A stretch of DNA of 64,000 nt from NCBI GenBank assembly GCA_963971285.1, contig OZ020250.1:11144499-11208498 (forward strand). The letters are read 5' to 3'. The position numbers were made by a program, and so were the translations under genes. Origin of the DNA: Astropecten irregularis (taxonomy: Eukaryota; Echinodermata; Asteroidea; Paxillosida; Astropectinidae). Positions within the stretch are counted from its first letter, which is position 1, and each line of letters starts with the position of its first letter. Shown here one piece after another: positions 11,812-22,416 of the stretch. The notes beneath the pieces were generated by a model. It ran no database searches and was not told the origin of the DNA. It saw only the letters and a program-made list of their open reading frames with translations.

Positions 11812-12027
11812 AGAAGAACAAGCTTCTTTAAAAGGTTGTGAAGTTTGGGAGCAGAGAAAAACATCTCCCGTTCAACTGGGGTGAGGTTGTAGGCCAGTTC
11901 CTCCTATATTCCTCCTCATGGCCAGGTATGCTGGACCCGAAGCTTTGGCCACACAACAGTTGTAACAAGTGGCTCTCACTGATACACTGTACTTCAAACC
12001 ACAGCCATTAAAGGCTAGCTGTACCCT

Positions 12028-13020
12028 TATGCTCTTTGCACTGTTCATACAACAGAGCCGAACCGGGGCTTTTCCCCAACGGCTGTTTCTAGCGCGTTGG
12101 GGCTTCTCCCCGCGCATAATCGATGCTCTCAAATCACAGCCATTCACAAACCATGCTCATTGAGTCTTTGTACCGTCCATGTCACAGAGCCGAACAAGGG
12201 CTTTTCCCCTACGGCTGTCTCTGGCTAGGGGCTTCCTCCTGCACAAAACCTCATATTCTCAGGCCACACCCATTCACGGCTATAGCTGTCCCTTCATGTT
12301 CTTTGAGTCTTTGCACCGTTCATACAACAGAGCTGAACCGGGCCTTCCCCCTACGGCTGTTCCTAGCGCGTTGGGGCTTTTCTCCTGCGCATAAACTGGT
12401 ATTCTCGAGCCACAGTTGTTCACGGCTAACCGCACCGTCATGCTTTTTGAGGGTGCAGACCAGTAAATAAATTCCCATAGGCTCCCACGCAAAATGGCAA
12501 ATTTCAAAAAAATATTAAAAATACTCAGAAGTTTCTGAGGCAATCGACCAATACGGCAAAATAAAGGTGAAAACTTCAATTTGCATTTTCTTTTCAATTT
12601 TCTATAGGTTAACCGATGACTTTTTGCCGAAAAGTACATTCAAAGAAAAATACCCCTAAAACGGCCGAATTGACCGGTGCCAGACCAAAAATAGTACCCC
12701 TCCACTACAGGGTAAAAATAGAGCGAATTTATGGCCTGATTTCATCCAAACGGCTCAAAGGTGAAAGTCCAAACTCTGGTGATCGGGTTCCATCCATTTT
12801 GTCTACAAGACTTACCACGTGAAAAGATTTTGAGGGGTATACAAAAAATTAATGAGCTCCGCGGACCGATTTGGGCCTATTTACTGGTCTGCACCCTTGA
12901 GTCTCTGCACAGTATACATGTAGTGGCACCGGGGATTTCCCCCTACGACTGTTTGCAGTATCATAGAGATTTCCTCCTGTGCAATACCTCAAGCCATATT
13001 GAGCCAACGATTATTTTTAC
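12028..13020 (+). repeat. Tandem repeat of about 140 bp, four units, split by a MITE
   Basis: Units begin near 12028, 12152, 12295 and 12438, each with CATGCTCTTTGAGTCTTTGCAC-like words followed by GAGCCGAACCGGGGCTTTTC-like words and CTACGGCTGT. The fourth unit is interrupted after its TTTTTGA and resumes at 12897 with GTCTCTGCAC, CACCGGGGATTTCCCCCTACG and so on. No coding role was seen. Confidence 0.75.
12451..12896. mobile_element. 446-bp MITE with TTGA target duplication
   Basis: The terminal inverted repeats are GGGTGCAGACCAGTAAATA at 12451-12469 and its complement at 12878-12896. TTGA flanks both sides (12447-12450 and 12897-12900). The neighbouring intact repeat unit at 12295 shows the empty site, CTTTGAGTCTTTGC, with a single TTGA. 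The element has no coding capacity. A 4-bp TTGA target resembles the TTAA preference of piggyBac/Kolobok-type elements, but the superfamily is not established. Confidence 0.8.
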
Positions 13021-13214
13021 TGGCCCGAAGCCATTCTTTAAACCTCCACCCTTCTTCCCTCAGTCTCTTGAATCACAGTCATAAACACGCCCTACTTGTT
13101 TCCTGAATGCCGCATCTTGGGCGCGCAAAAAAGGGCAGTAACCCTGGACGGCCACTCGATCCAGAAACCCCTGAGAAGAATTTGAGTATGGCGTGGGCAC
13201 TCCCGTTGCCATCT

Positions 13215-13237
13215 TATAATAATAATAATAATAATAA
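13215..13237 (-). repeat. (TAA)n tail at the 3' end of the LINE
   Basis: Read on the minus strand, the LINE ends in GCGCCTTATAAATGTC followed by a TTATTATTA run. Such short-repeat tails are usual at the 3' ends of L2/CR1-type LINEs and mark the likely 3' boundary of the element. Confidence 0.75.
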
Positions 13238-13313
13238 AGACATTTATAAGGCGCAACATATCCACCCAAGGGTGCTCAAGGCGCTAACAGTAACAAAAGA
13301 AAATACAATAAAT

Positions 13314-16300
13314 CTAGAATGCAATTCTCATCAGGTGTGTTTTCAGTTTGTTCTTGAATTCGTTGAGTGTCGTTGATGTTTGGATATATTTGGGAAGTCC
13401 ATTCCATAGGCGGGGAGCTCCTGCTGCAAATGTTCTGTTGCCCCATGATCGTTTTGTTTTCGGGACAACCAGATTGAAGTCGCTTGATGATCGAAGACCT
13501 GATCGAGATGGTTTGTAGACTGGGATAAGGGAGTTGATGTAATGTGGGGAGGATGATATAAGTGCCCGAAAGGTGATGAGAAGAATTTTGTAGGTTATAC
13601 GATGTTCAACAGGCAGCCAATGAAGACGCTCCAGGATTGGGGTGATGTGAGAGAATTTCCGTGTGTTAGTTACCAGACGGGCAGCAGCATTTTGGACGCG
13701 TTGTATCTTTTGGAGCTGGCAATTGGGGAGACCATAAAGTAAGGCATTGCAACAGTCAATCCGTGATGTAACATATGCATGTATGAGCTGCTCTGCAGCC
13801 TTCTGTGTGAGAAACTTCCGAATGGAGCGGAGATTACGAAGGCTGTGGTATGCACGCTTCACGCAGTTAGACACGTGGGATTCCAGCGTCATATTGGAAT
13901 CGAAGATAACTCCGAGATCTCTGACCTTTTCGACTGGGGAGACAGATGAAGTGCCGATAATCACACGGTCGACTTTGACCTTTGCGAGTTGCTGCCTTGA
14001 TCCCAACAGGAGAAACTCGGTTTTGTTGTCGTTCAATTTCAGGTAGCTCTCTTTCATCCACCTTCTGATGTCGTTGATGCAAGCTTCAGTTCGATCGATA
14101 CACTTGTCGATTTCAGCTTGTACAGGAGGGCACGAGAAATACAACTGTGTATCATCTGCGTACATGTGGTACTCTAAATGGTGTTTCTTGATGATCTCAT
14201 GAAGTGGAAGAGTGTAAATGTTGAACAACTGAGGGCCAAGGACTGACCCCTGGGGAACAGAAAAGTTCAAATTAACTGCTTTTGAGGTAGCATTGCGTAT
14301 ACATACAGTCTGGGATCTGACAGAGAGGTACGATCTGAGCCACTGGAGAGCGCTTCCCCCGATGCCAATGTGATGTAATCTGTTCAGCAGGGTGTTGTGG
14401 TCGACAGTATCAAACGCTCCGCTCAGATCCAGCATGATGAGACCGACGACCTTCCCGTTGTCCATTGCTTTGAGAATGTCACTTTGAACTCGTAGGAGGG
14501 CCGTTTCGACGCTGTGCATCTCTCTGTACGCCGATTGGAAGCACTCTTGGAGGCCATTTTCATTTAGATAGTTCTGCAGACGATTGGATACCACACGTTC
14601 GATGACTTTCGAGAGGTAGCTCAAGTTAGCGATAGGGCGGTAACTCGCAAAGTCTTGCTTGTCTAGACGAGAGTTTTTCAGTAGAGGTTTCACGAGTGCA
14701 TGTTGCATGGAAGCGGGAAAGGTAGCCTCTTGCAATGACTTGTTGATGATCTCCGCAATGTATGGGGCGAAATCATCCACACATTCCTTGAGAAGGCTCG
14801 TTGGAATTGGATCAAGTTCACATGATGATGTTGGTGAACTCATGATAATTTTACGCACTTCAGCAGCAGAAGTTGGGTCAAAGTTCGTTAATGTTGAGCT
14901 AGATGATGGAGAATGGGTAGATGCTAATGAATTAGACTGTGCCGGAGTTGAGGGTATAGCATCTTGTGAGTTGATGTCTTGGCGGATTTTGATAACTTTG
15001 TTGTAGAAGAACCGGGCAAAATGTTCAGCTAACTGCTGATCACAAGAGGAATCAGGAAAATCTGGTTCTTTCCTGCGATGCATCAATGTGTCAGTGATGG
15101 TAAAAAGGCGTTTCTGGTTGCCGCCACATTCTTCGACAGACCGTGAGATGTATTCAGTTTTTGCAGATTCTATCATCCTGGAGATTACCCAACGTTGTGT
15201 AGTATATGCTGCTCGATCCACGTCAGACTTGGTCCTCCTCCACTTGCGTTCAAGGCGTCTCCTTAGACACTTAGCAGCATGGATATCTTCGGTCATCCAA
15301 GTGCTTGATGGTTTCACCACCACGGTTCTTGACTTTTTAGGTGCTAACCTATCTATCAAATTGGACAAGGAGTTGTTATAGTTCTCTACACAGAGAGAAA
15401 TTCCAGTGTTTTTGAAGTCAGTAACTGAAAGGCACTGATGGACACAAGTGCGAAACTGTTCTTTGTCCATGGTTCGCAGGGGGCGGGTTGTGACTGACTT
15501 ACGAAGAGGGGTTGGTTTCCCCAATGAGAGGCTGCAGTGGGTAGCACTGTGGTCAGATAGACCTGGGAGAACAGCTACATCATGCAGAATGTTGCTTGGA
15601 TCCCAAGTGATGAGCAGGTCGAGTGTGTGGCCATGTACATGAGTCTGTTCGGTGATATGCTGCTTCATACCATAGGTCGAAAGTAGATTTATAAACTGTC
15701 GTGCCCGTGGATCATTGACGTCATCAACCCAAATGTTAAAGTCTCCCGTCAAAACAACATCAGATGGGTGAATAACGAGTGAGTCAAGCAAGGATGCAAA
15801 TTCTTCTAAGAAGACACTGAAAGGTATGCGCTGTCCACAATCTTCAACAATTTCAGGACGGTATATAACTATGAGCAAAATGGAACGAGGGTGACATGAT
15901 ATTTGCATTTGGAGTGCTTCAAAAGACTTGAACTGTGCCACAGAGTTCGTTTTGGATGATAAGGTGGATTTGAATAGAAGTCCGACACCGCCTCCAGATT
16001 TTCCATGTCGAGGTCGCTGAACAAATGAATATCCAGCAGGGGTACAATCACCAATTATGACATCATCATCCTCTTTCAACCAGGTCTCGGTCAAGGCTAG
16101 GATGTCCACGTCATTTTCTAGCACAAATTCAACGATGTCTGTTGTCTTGTTCCTCACTGAGCGTGCGTTCAGAGTGTACAGGTTTGTACATGAGGGACTC
16201 TGTGTCAATGAAGTTAGGTTTCTGCTGATGCAGCCTCGAGAAGATAACTGATGGGATCGTCGTTCAGGAGGTTCCAGTGTATGTATGCGATGTTGTCGTT

Positions 16301-16523
16301 TCTCAAAGGAGCGGTAGCCGCGACGAGTTGGCTTGACAGAGCATATACCATGGTCTTGCAGTAGGTGATAGGTGCTGAGCGGTATTCTAACCCCAGCAGA
16401 ATGGACTTGAATGGATAGGAGGTCTTCTCTTGAGTAGGTGATGGCCATTCCTATTGTTGTTAAGAGAGTCCAAAGGATCACAACAAAAGGTGCATGTATT
16501 GTTGTGCCTGGTAGGTTGGTCAT
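13314..16523 (-). CDS. Intact LINE ORF2: endonuclease and reverse transcriptase (L2/CR1-like)
   Basis: The frame gives 1069 uninterrupted residues, the usual length for the ORF2 of L2/CR1-group LINEs. An apurinic-type endonuclease spans about 113-335, with LNARS (119), TETW (E146), GDFN (260-263) and SDH (323-325). The reverse transcriptase spans about 610-850, with LDLSGAFDTVDH (698-709), VPQGSVLGP (756-764) and YADD (788-791). The C-terminus has ERLHWLPV and RTFAAGAPRLWNGLP, words typical of the L2 group. The first ATG of the open frame is used; the residues before about 105 are poorly conserved in such proteins, so the start is uncertain. The protein would nick target DNA and prime cDNA synthesis on the nick. 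No second ORF was seen upstream. Intactness suggests recent activity. Confidence 0.93.
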   Translation of the reverse strand: MTNLPGTTIHAPFVVILWTLLTTIGMAITYSREDLLSIQVHSAGVRIPLSTYHLLQDHGICSVKPTRRGYRSFEKRQHRIHTLEPPERRSHQLSSRGCISRNLTSLTQSPSCTNLYTLNARSVRNKTTDIVEFVLENDVDILALTETWLKEDDDVIIGDCTPAGYSFVQRPRHGKSGGGVGLLFKSTLSSKTNSVAQFKSFEALQMQISCHPRSILLIVIYRPEIVEDCGQRIPFSVFLEEFASLLDSLVIHPSDVVLTGDFNIWVDDVNDPRARQFINLLSTYGMKQHITEQTHVHGHTLDLLITWDPSNILHDVAVLPGLSDHSATHCSLSLGKPTPLRKSVTTRPLRTMDKEQFRTCVHQCLSVTDFKNTGISLCVENYNNSLSNLIDRLAPKKSRTVVVKPSSTWMTEDIHAAKCLRRRLERKWRRTKSDVDRAAYTTQRWVISRMIESAKTEYISRSVEECGGNQKRLFTITDTLMHRRKEPDFPDSSCDQQLAEHFARFFYNKVIKIRQDINSQDAIPSTPAQSNSLASTHSPSSSSTLTNFDPTSAAEVRKIIMSSPTSSCELDPIPTSLLKECVDDFAPYIAEIINKSLQEATFPASMQHALVKPLLKNSRLDKQDFASYRPIANLSYLSKVIERVVSNRLQNYLNENGLQECFQSAYREMHSVETALLRVQSDILKAMDNGKVVGLIMLDLSGAFDTVDHNTLLNRLHHIGIGGSALQWLRSYLSVRSQTVCIRNATSKAVNLNFSVPQGSVLGPQLFNIYTLPLHEIIKKHHLEYHMYADDTQLYFSCPPVQAEIDKCIDRTEACINDIRRWMKESYLKLNDNKTEFLLLGSRQQLAKVKVDRVIIGTSSVSPVEKVRDLGVIFDSNMTLESHVSNCVKRAYHSLRNLRSIRKFLTQKAAEQLIHAYVTSRIDCCNALLYGLPNCQLQKIQRVQNAAARLVTNTRKFSHITPILERLHWLPVEHRITYKILLITFRALISSSPHYINSLIPVYKPSRSGLRSSSDFNLVVPKTKRSWGNRTFAAGAPRLWNGLPKYIQTSTTLNEFKNKLKTHLMRIAF

Positions 16524-17080
16524 GGTTGAGTGTTCCAGTCAAGCTCAGTCAAGTGGAGAGAACAATAGGCAAGTGCTGCATGCTGCTGTATACATGTACA
16601 TGTATGTACGTGTAACACAGTAATGGTTGACAAGGATAGTTCCAAGAAGATGATGAGAATCTTTGAACATTCACAGCAGACACTGGGAGTCTCTGCTAGT
16701 CATGAAACTGGTCTAGTATGATCTGGATATTATACTTGATGGACTGGTGAGGAATTCAGAATAGCTAGGAAACACATACTAGATAAGAATGTTGCAATTT
16801 GCAGAGCTGGTAACACAGTGCAACCTGATGGCGCAACTGGATAACTATCTAAATCCGCCGGGGTCGGCACCTATAGGTCCTTGCGTCCTTGCTGGGATGA
16901 ACCTTTCCGAGTCTTAAAGGCATCTGTCTCCTCGTGGCGTCGCCCCGTCTTGGGCATTCGTTCTCGTTTCCCTCTTGTGGGCCCCCCCTTGGGGCAAAGA
17001 TTAGAGCGAGTCCGTGCCACGCCTTCTCCGAACCCCACACGTAGGGAAACACATCATCCCAACCGCCCTGGACGCTAATT
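16524..17080 (-). other. Possible 5' region of the LINE, then unassigned sequence
   Basis: The first hundred or so bases upstream of the LINE start codon may be its 5' untranslated part, but no boundary or target duplication could be fixed. A GC-richer patch at about 16850-17080 has short frames on both strands that I do not recognise. Confidence 0.3.
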
Positions 17081-18571
17081 CTGAAACATGAATTTCATCT
17101 GCTGTCTGGAGTACAGAGAGCTAGAGACCTTTCCATGGAGCACTAGACCGACGCAAGAGAAAGATAAAACTCTCTCTGCTCTGTACACAACCAACCCAAC
17201 GATATCTATAAACACAAAAGGCTAGAACGGTACCATGTACGCCTTGCCAATGAGCCCAAAATATCTACAGTGTACTCTGTTCATACCACTTCACATTATG
17301 TAATCGTCTTCTGAGCCGGGTTCCCCTTTATTTTACTAATCTATTATAATCAGTATTAAACTGCCATCATCCTCTAGAACGCCCTTGGTAAATGAAAAAA
17401 AACAGGACTGACCTCTACGTCATCGCATAATGCGTTCTGATCCTCAGCGAACTGGTCCATTGAATGCGTAAGCTGACACAATGGCCACTCATTATGTGGC
17501 GGAATGCTCCTGACCTGAAAGGCATGGGCGTGGACCGCACCCTAAATGCGCTGCGCTTTGCCACACAATATCAAAATACTGCAATTGCACTGAACCACTC
17601 ACCCGTGCAGGGTCTCATACCCAATGCGAAATGCACCCAGCCGGCCCCGCCTGGCCACTTCACCCTTGGCTGAATTTCCGACAATCTTCGATTTACACGA
17701 CTACCCATGGAAGATTTCCAACAATTTTTTTAAAATAAATCCTGTATATACCAACAACTCAGTCGGTGTCCATGGACACAAAGTCCAACTCATGAACCTC
17801 CCTTATATTATGTATTAGGGGCGGGGCCAAAGATCCCGATCGCCGAAGAACCTTGAATTCTCCCCATTAAAACAGGATAAAACGCCATTACCTTGCATTT
17901 CCCGAGCTCTAAGGGTAACGAACACCTTCCGGCGATTTTGGGTTGACGGGATCCCAAAACACATTGCTTTTTTTGGCTCTGAACTAACTTCTACTCCTCA
18001 AAAATGATACTTTCGACTTTCAGCAAATGTTCCTGGGTCCTTAAAAGCCTAGATTGAAGAAATTTGTTAAACATTTTAGGGTTAAAATTCAATTTTCTTA
18101 CGCGCTTCTTGTAAACTTTAAAACAGACCGTCTGATCGCGTGAGGCCATTTTGTCTGGTCTGGTTAGTCTAGTGCCCAGACCCAACAGATCAAGAGTCCT
18201 CAAAATGTCAGAGTGGAAACCAGACTATTCTCGTCTGCGGCCGTCGCGTCCGTGAAATGTTACAATCTTGGTTACCGTTTTTACCCCATAATTTCCCTAA
18301 AAAATCAAAGCCCTGCCCTCTTTCCAAAAATTTAACCTTGGTAATATAGAGGAGGAGACCAACAAAGTATATGTAGGTAAGTTACTTTTCAAAAAGTAGT
18401 TTCCTTGCCTTTATAGTTTTAGGACCCGTCAACCCACAATCCCCCACCTTTCTATCAACTGTACCATATCACCTTCCTATTTCTGGAGGGAATCCATTGC
18501 TTTCTGGGGAAATGAAGGACCTTTGTGCTGACCCAGCAAACGGCACACCCAGCTACGGGGGCTACAGAATC
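17081..18571. other. No feature recognised
   Basis: This is intergenic-looking sequence of about 1.5 kb with only short frames. Nothing could be supported on either strand. Confidence 0.4.
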
Positions 18572-18594
18572 GCGACTGATATATCATCAGTCGC
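18572..18594. repeat. Small hairpin
   Basis: GCGACTGAT and ATCAGTCGC form a perfect 9-bp stem around a 5-nt loop. Function is unknown; it lies 55 bp from the 28-bp palindromic insertion. Confidence 0.5.
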
Positions 18595-18649
18595 CCTCAA
18601 CGTTCACATCGATGGAAATAGTTCCAAGATGGCCAACATGCAAACAGAC

Positions 18650-18677
18650 CATAGAGTTATATTAATATAACTCTATG
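18650..18677. mobile_element. 28-bp palindromic mini-element with 8-bp target duplication
   Basis: CATAGAGTTATATTA joins its own reverse complement with a 2-bp overlap, making a perfect 28-bp palindrome. AAACAGAC flanks it directly on both sides (18642-18649 and 18678-18685). An 8-bp duplication and CA...TG ends are features of hAT- and P-type insertions. There is essentially no interior, only the two ends. A second independent copy lies at 22250. Confidence 0.8.
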
Positions 18678-18685
18678 AAACAGAC

Positions 18686-19889
18686 GGAACTTTTCGTTGT
18701 AACGAAATTGATAATAATTTTTTGTTTTAACTTGTGGATGAGTAAAATAGCCAGGAGAAGTATATTTCGGAAGAAAATCATTTTTGAAACTGGAAGTGAC
18801 AGAAATGGGGAATGATATGGCCGAATGTTGCTTTTATCGCCTTATAATCGACGATTGGATGCAGTATTTGCAACGCACGACCTCTTGAGTCTTGACCCGT
18901 CTAGTTGAAACTCGGGCAAAATATCGTTCGTTTATTACTACCAATTGCGCATGTGCACCTATACCCGAGCTGAAAGCACGAGTAAGCGCGAGTAACCAAA
19001 TCGAACGCGCTAAATGAGGCAGTTAAGTATCGGCGAGTGAACACGCCAGTGCGCAGGAACCGAAAGGAGTGAGCATGATCTTTCCAAACTGGGACATGCA
19101 AGTGGTATGTGTCTTGTAGATCCAGGGACGCTGTACAAGCTGTAAAGCCGGAATATGACTCTTAGTCTCTCCATTTTTTAATCTTCTTCGTCGGATGTAT
19201 TTGCTCAGATGGCTTCAGAATCAGTATGGAACGCCACTCGCCGGGATTTTGTATTTCCCAGCTGGACCAATCGGGTTGATTGCCTCGTTTCCTAGGAAGT
19301 GAAGAGGGGTTGGATTAAGGTTTCTCTTTGAGCTTGTCTGGTTGGGCTTCAATTCAGATGGAAATGCTTCGCTACGCCAAAAAAAAAAGGCTCCAGAGGA
19401 AAACGCTGGGAAGAGATTCTCATCATATGTGCCTTTGTGTTTTCTTTGTGAATTTGTAATCGTGTCATTAAACAAGTCAGCTCTCAAGAGGAATACATTT
19501 GAGTTATGTCCCTTAGTCCCCTCGGAGGGCAAGATGAATGGACAAATACAGATTGCGAAGATCAAAAGATGACCAAATACTTCACAACGATGGTGAAATC
19601 ACCAAAAGATAGGAAGAGGCCATAATGTATATGTAGGGGAGGAACTTTTCATGGATGAGGGGAACCACCAGTAATCACAGATAAACTGCCAATCTGCAGG
19701 ATGTGAACGTTAATTGCAATAAAACAGCTCCCCAATAACAAGGCCACATGCCAACTCTGCCACAAGGAATATGCTGCATATAACCAAACTAATCTACCAA
19801 ACCAAACTAATCTATCAAACTCGTAAACTTCCTTAGTGAAGCAACTTCATCACTTTACCAAAGTAAAAGGAAACCCAATGAAGTACAAT
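18686..19889. other. No gene recognised
   Basis: Short frames occur on both strands, none recognised. A 21-bp direct repeat (CAAACTAATCTACCAAAC-like) occurs twice near 19784-19822. Confidence 0.4.
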
Positions 19890-20200
19890 CAGCTGATATC
19901 ACCGTGTCGAAAAATCCTGCTTTAAGATCATTTTTGCTCGTATCAATCATATTATTGAAAGTCAGCTATAAAGTGAGACACAACTTGGTTTCAGTAAAGG
20001 AAAGGGTACTAGAAATGGAATCTTCCTGTTAAGATGTCTCAAGTGAGAGCATGACAAAAAACAAAATGTCTACTTGTGCTTTATAGACTACACAAAAGCA
20101 TTTGACCGTGTACAACACCATAAGCTGTTACAAGTAATGGAAAGGGCCGGAGTCCCAGAGCCCCAGCAAAAACTGCAGCTGTATGTTCAAATAGAGTGCA
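19890..20200 (+). pseudogene. LINE reverse transcriptase fragment (family A, block A region)
   Basis: The plus strand reads KIIFARINHIIESQL, a stop, SETQLGFSKGKGTRNGIFLL, then after another stop VYLCFIDYTKAFDRVQHHKLL. This matches the LINE pattern 'ILARI...IE....E.QFGFR.GRGTR.AIF.LR' followed by the catalytic block (C-F-V/I-D-Y-x-K-A-F-D). In-frame stops show it is dead. It is probably the upstream part of the same decayed copy as 20413-20560. Confidence 0.65.
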
Positions 20201-20412
20201 CGTACGCCGCAGCATTTGTATAATATGATGCTACTTTAGGAGGTATTAACATGCGACGACACTGTCCTGTTGGCCAACTATTGCCTCCAGTCTCTTCAGG
20301 CAATGCTGGACTAGCTCTGTACCATGATACGGTATGGAACTGAATGCAAAATAGACCAAAATAAATAAGCAGCAAGACGATCCCAGATAGATTTGTAATC
20401 AGTGCGAATGGG

Positions 20413-20560
20413 AAAGATCTTGAACAAGTCCATGATTATCAGAATCTTGGGACCATAATTACAGATATGGAAAGATAAGACGAAGGTGAAACGAAGAATT
20501 GGCAAAGCAAAAAGCAAATTTCTGGGAAAGTATAGAGTTTGAGTAGTGTAGTAGTTATTG
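20413..20560 (+). pseudogene. LINE reverse transcriptase C-terminal remnant (family A)
   Basis: The plus strand encodes KDLEQVHDYQNLGTIITDME and then, after a stop and frame slip, KRRIGKAKSKFLGK-type words. It is the same family as 7379-7650 but keeps the segment that copy has lost. DNA just downstream (about 20540-20600) is also shared with 7795-7860, so the shared repeat extends into the 3' untranslated region. Confidence 0.6.
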
Positions 20561-20600
20561 GTTCTAAGATTTAGTGTCGCCTGAACTTGTCTTAGTTTTC

Positions 20601-21540
20601 TTACTTGGTCTCGATACACTTTCTTTGCTTTTATGGGCAGTTAATACCTTAATTTGTATATCATATTGAAAGTCATAGCATCTAGTTTCTTAAAAAGATA
20701 TGCGTTTTTATCAATCATTCATGTTTTCTCCGCATTTTTGAGGCTGTGAGTCAAAATACCAATTTCGTATGCAAAAGTTTTTGTTGCGGATGTACACTCC
20801 CAAAACTTCCAAGTTCAATGACCTTGCTCAGAGTCTTCTTTTTATTTCAAACAAATAAAGTTTACATTTTTTGAACTGAGTGTCTCTGTTTGATATGTCT
20901 TAACTTTCCATCCCCTATTCAGTATTCAGAAATGAGATAAACAGACGGCAGTAAAAAAGACTGGTTGAGAAATTCCTTAGTGGCGCCTCAACGATCAACC
21001 AGACTACGAGATATGATGAGGATTACTCATCCACAACTACGATAGCTATACTCCTGATTCCTGAACATCATCAGTCTCATTGCATTTGAAGGTTACACAC
21101 GACTAGTAGTGTTGAAATGTAGCCTGCCTGCCTCCAGCCTGCAGACCACTTCCAAGCACCGCTGAACCCAGTCCCATCGACAACACTCAAAGCGCATTAG
21201 CTGCGAGAATGTGTCAATGTTAACATTTAGATTGTCTTCACTTAAACTTAATCATTAAACTTCGCTTTCGTGAGGTGATGTGCTAGTTAACGTAGAGAAC
21301 GTGCTTGCTTAGCGTTAAAAGCCGTGCTTGCTTAGCGTTAAAAGCCGTGTAAAGGAGACAGCAGACGAGGCGCGAATATACATGACAATATGACGAGGCA
21401 GTTTGTCTCAGATTCCTCGCCACTTGTACTCGGAAGTAATGTTATCTTTGCTGTGCGTGATGGAATAGCGCTGCGCACTGACGCTAAAAATAGCACCGAA
21501 CCTCAGACAAACATTGCAACGTGGCCATGCAAACGTGTGG
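20601..21540. other. No gene recognised; short tandem duplication
   Basis: This stretch is unassigned. GTGCTTGCTTAGCGTTAAAA occurs twice in tandem at about 21300-21349 (period about 25 bp). Confidence 0.4.
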
Positions 21541-21544
21541 TGAG

Positions 21545-21614
21545 CATAGATATCAAAAGAATAAATAACTAGATCGGACCATAGATATCAAAAGAATAAA
21601 TAACTAGATCGGAC
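21545..21614 (+). repeat. 35-bp tandem duplication at the left end of the P-like candidate
   Basis: CATAGATATCAAAAGAAT followed by AAATAACTAGATCGGAC occurs at 21545 and again at 21580. The second copy continues into GCGCGTTCACACGCGCC and matches the inverted copy at 24241-24317. Confidence 0.8.
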
Positions 21615-22249
21615 GCGCGTTCACACGCGCCATTCACTGTGCACAAACTTTCTTGTCGGTCATGGACGCGCTAAAAAGTCACGTGAATGAGGCGACACGC
21701 AAAGGATAACTGCTGAATGTGAGAAGGAAGCATAGGCCGATCACCAAAATAAGCGTGTAAATGATGCCCTCCGTTTTATAAAAACCAATAAGAAAACACT
21801 GTTTTTTATATGAACCAAAGAAAACAAAGCTGTTGTAAACTCATTTTGTTGTAAAGAGAACACAGTTTAATCTTCAAAGAATATTCCTGACCTAACCACG
21901 TAGTTTCGAGGCATACAATGATATTATTGCGTTTTATAACACCCCGTCTACGGATTCCGTCTCGTGATTGGTTCAGAGCGCGTCACATGACATTATATAT
22001 TTTTGCTATACAAGGCGCACAGCGCGCGACGCACTACCCAATGTACTATACCATGGCAATCAATGTACTATCCCGAGCTGCATGGTACCCAGACTTATAT
22101 TTTTAGTGCACAGAGTACAGCACGTAGTAACCGTTGTAGTATCGCACCTCGAACCCAAGCAGTTGTGCATAATACTACATACCTGAATGAGAAATGTGTG
22201 CGAGGATGCAAAGTTTAGACTGGCACCTCTTCAAATTACATGATTGTGC

Positions 22250-22282
22250 CATAGAGTTATATTAAAATAATATAACTCTATG
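22250..22282. mobile_element. 33-bp palindromic mini-element with 8-bp target duplication
   Basis: CATAGAGTTATATTA, then AAA, then TAATATAACTCTATG. The ends are identical to those of the 28-bp copy at 18650. The flanks are GATTGTGC on both sides (22242-22249 and 22283-22290). Different 8-bp duplications at the two sites show independent insertions. Confidence 0.82.
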
Positions 22283-22416
22283 GATTGTGCATTACTCGCG
22301 TACTTATCAGCTTATACTTGTTGAAGTGTTAAAGTTAAACAAAGTCGTCTAAATTGTTTTTTTTTATTGTAGCGGGTCTGTTAGTTTGCAGAATCTATGT
22401 ATGGGGTGTTATAAAA

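Noticed and set aside
16849..17078. GC-richer patch as a host exon or CpG island
   Set aside because: Short frames on both strands with no recognised domain or convincing splice context.
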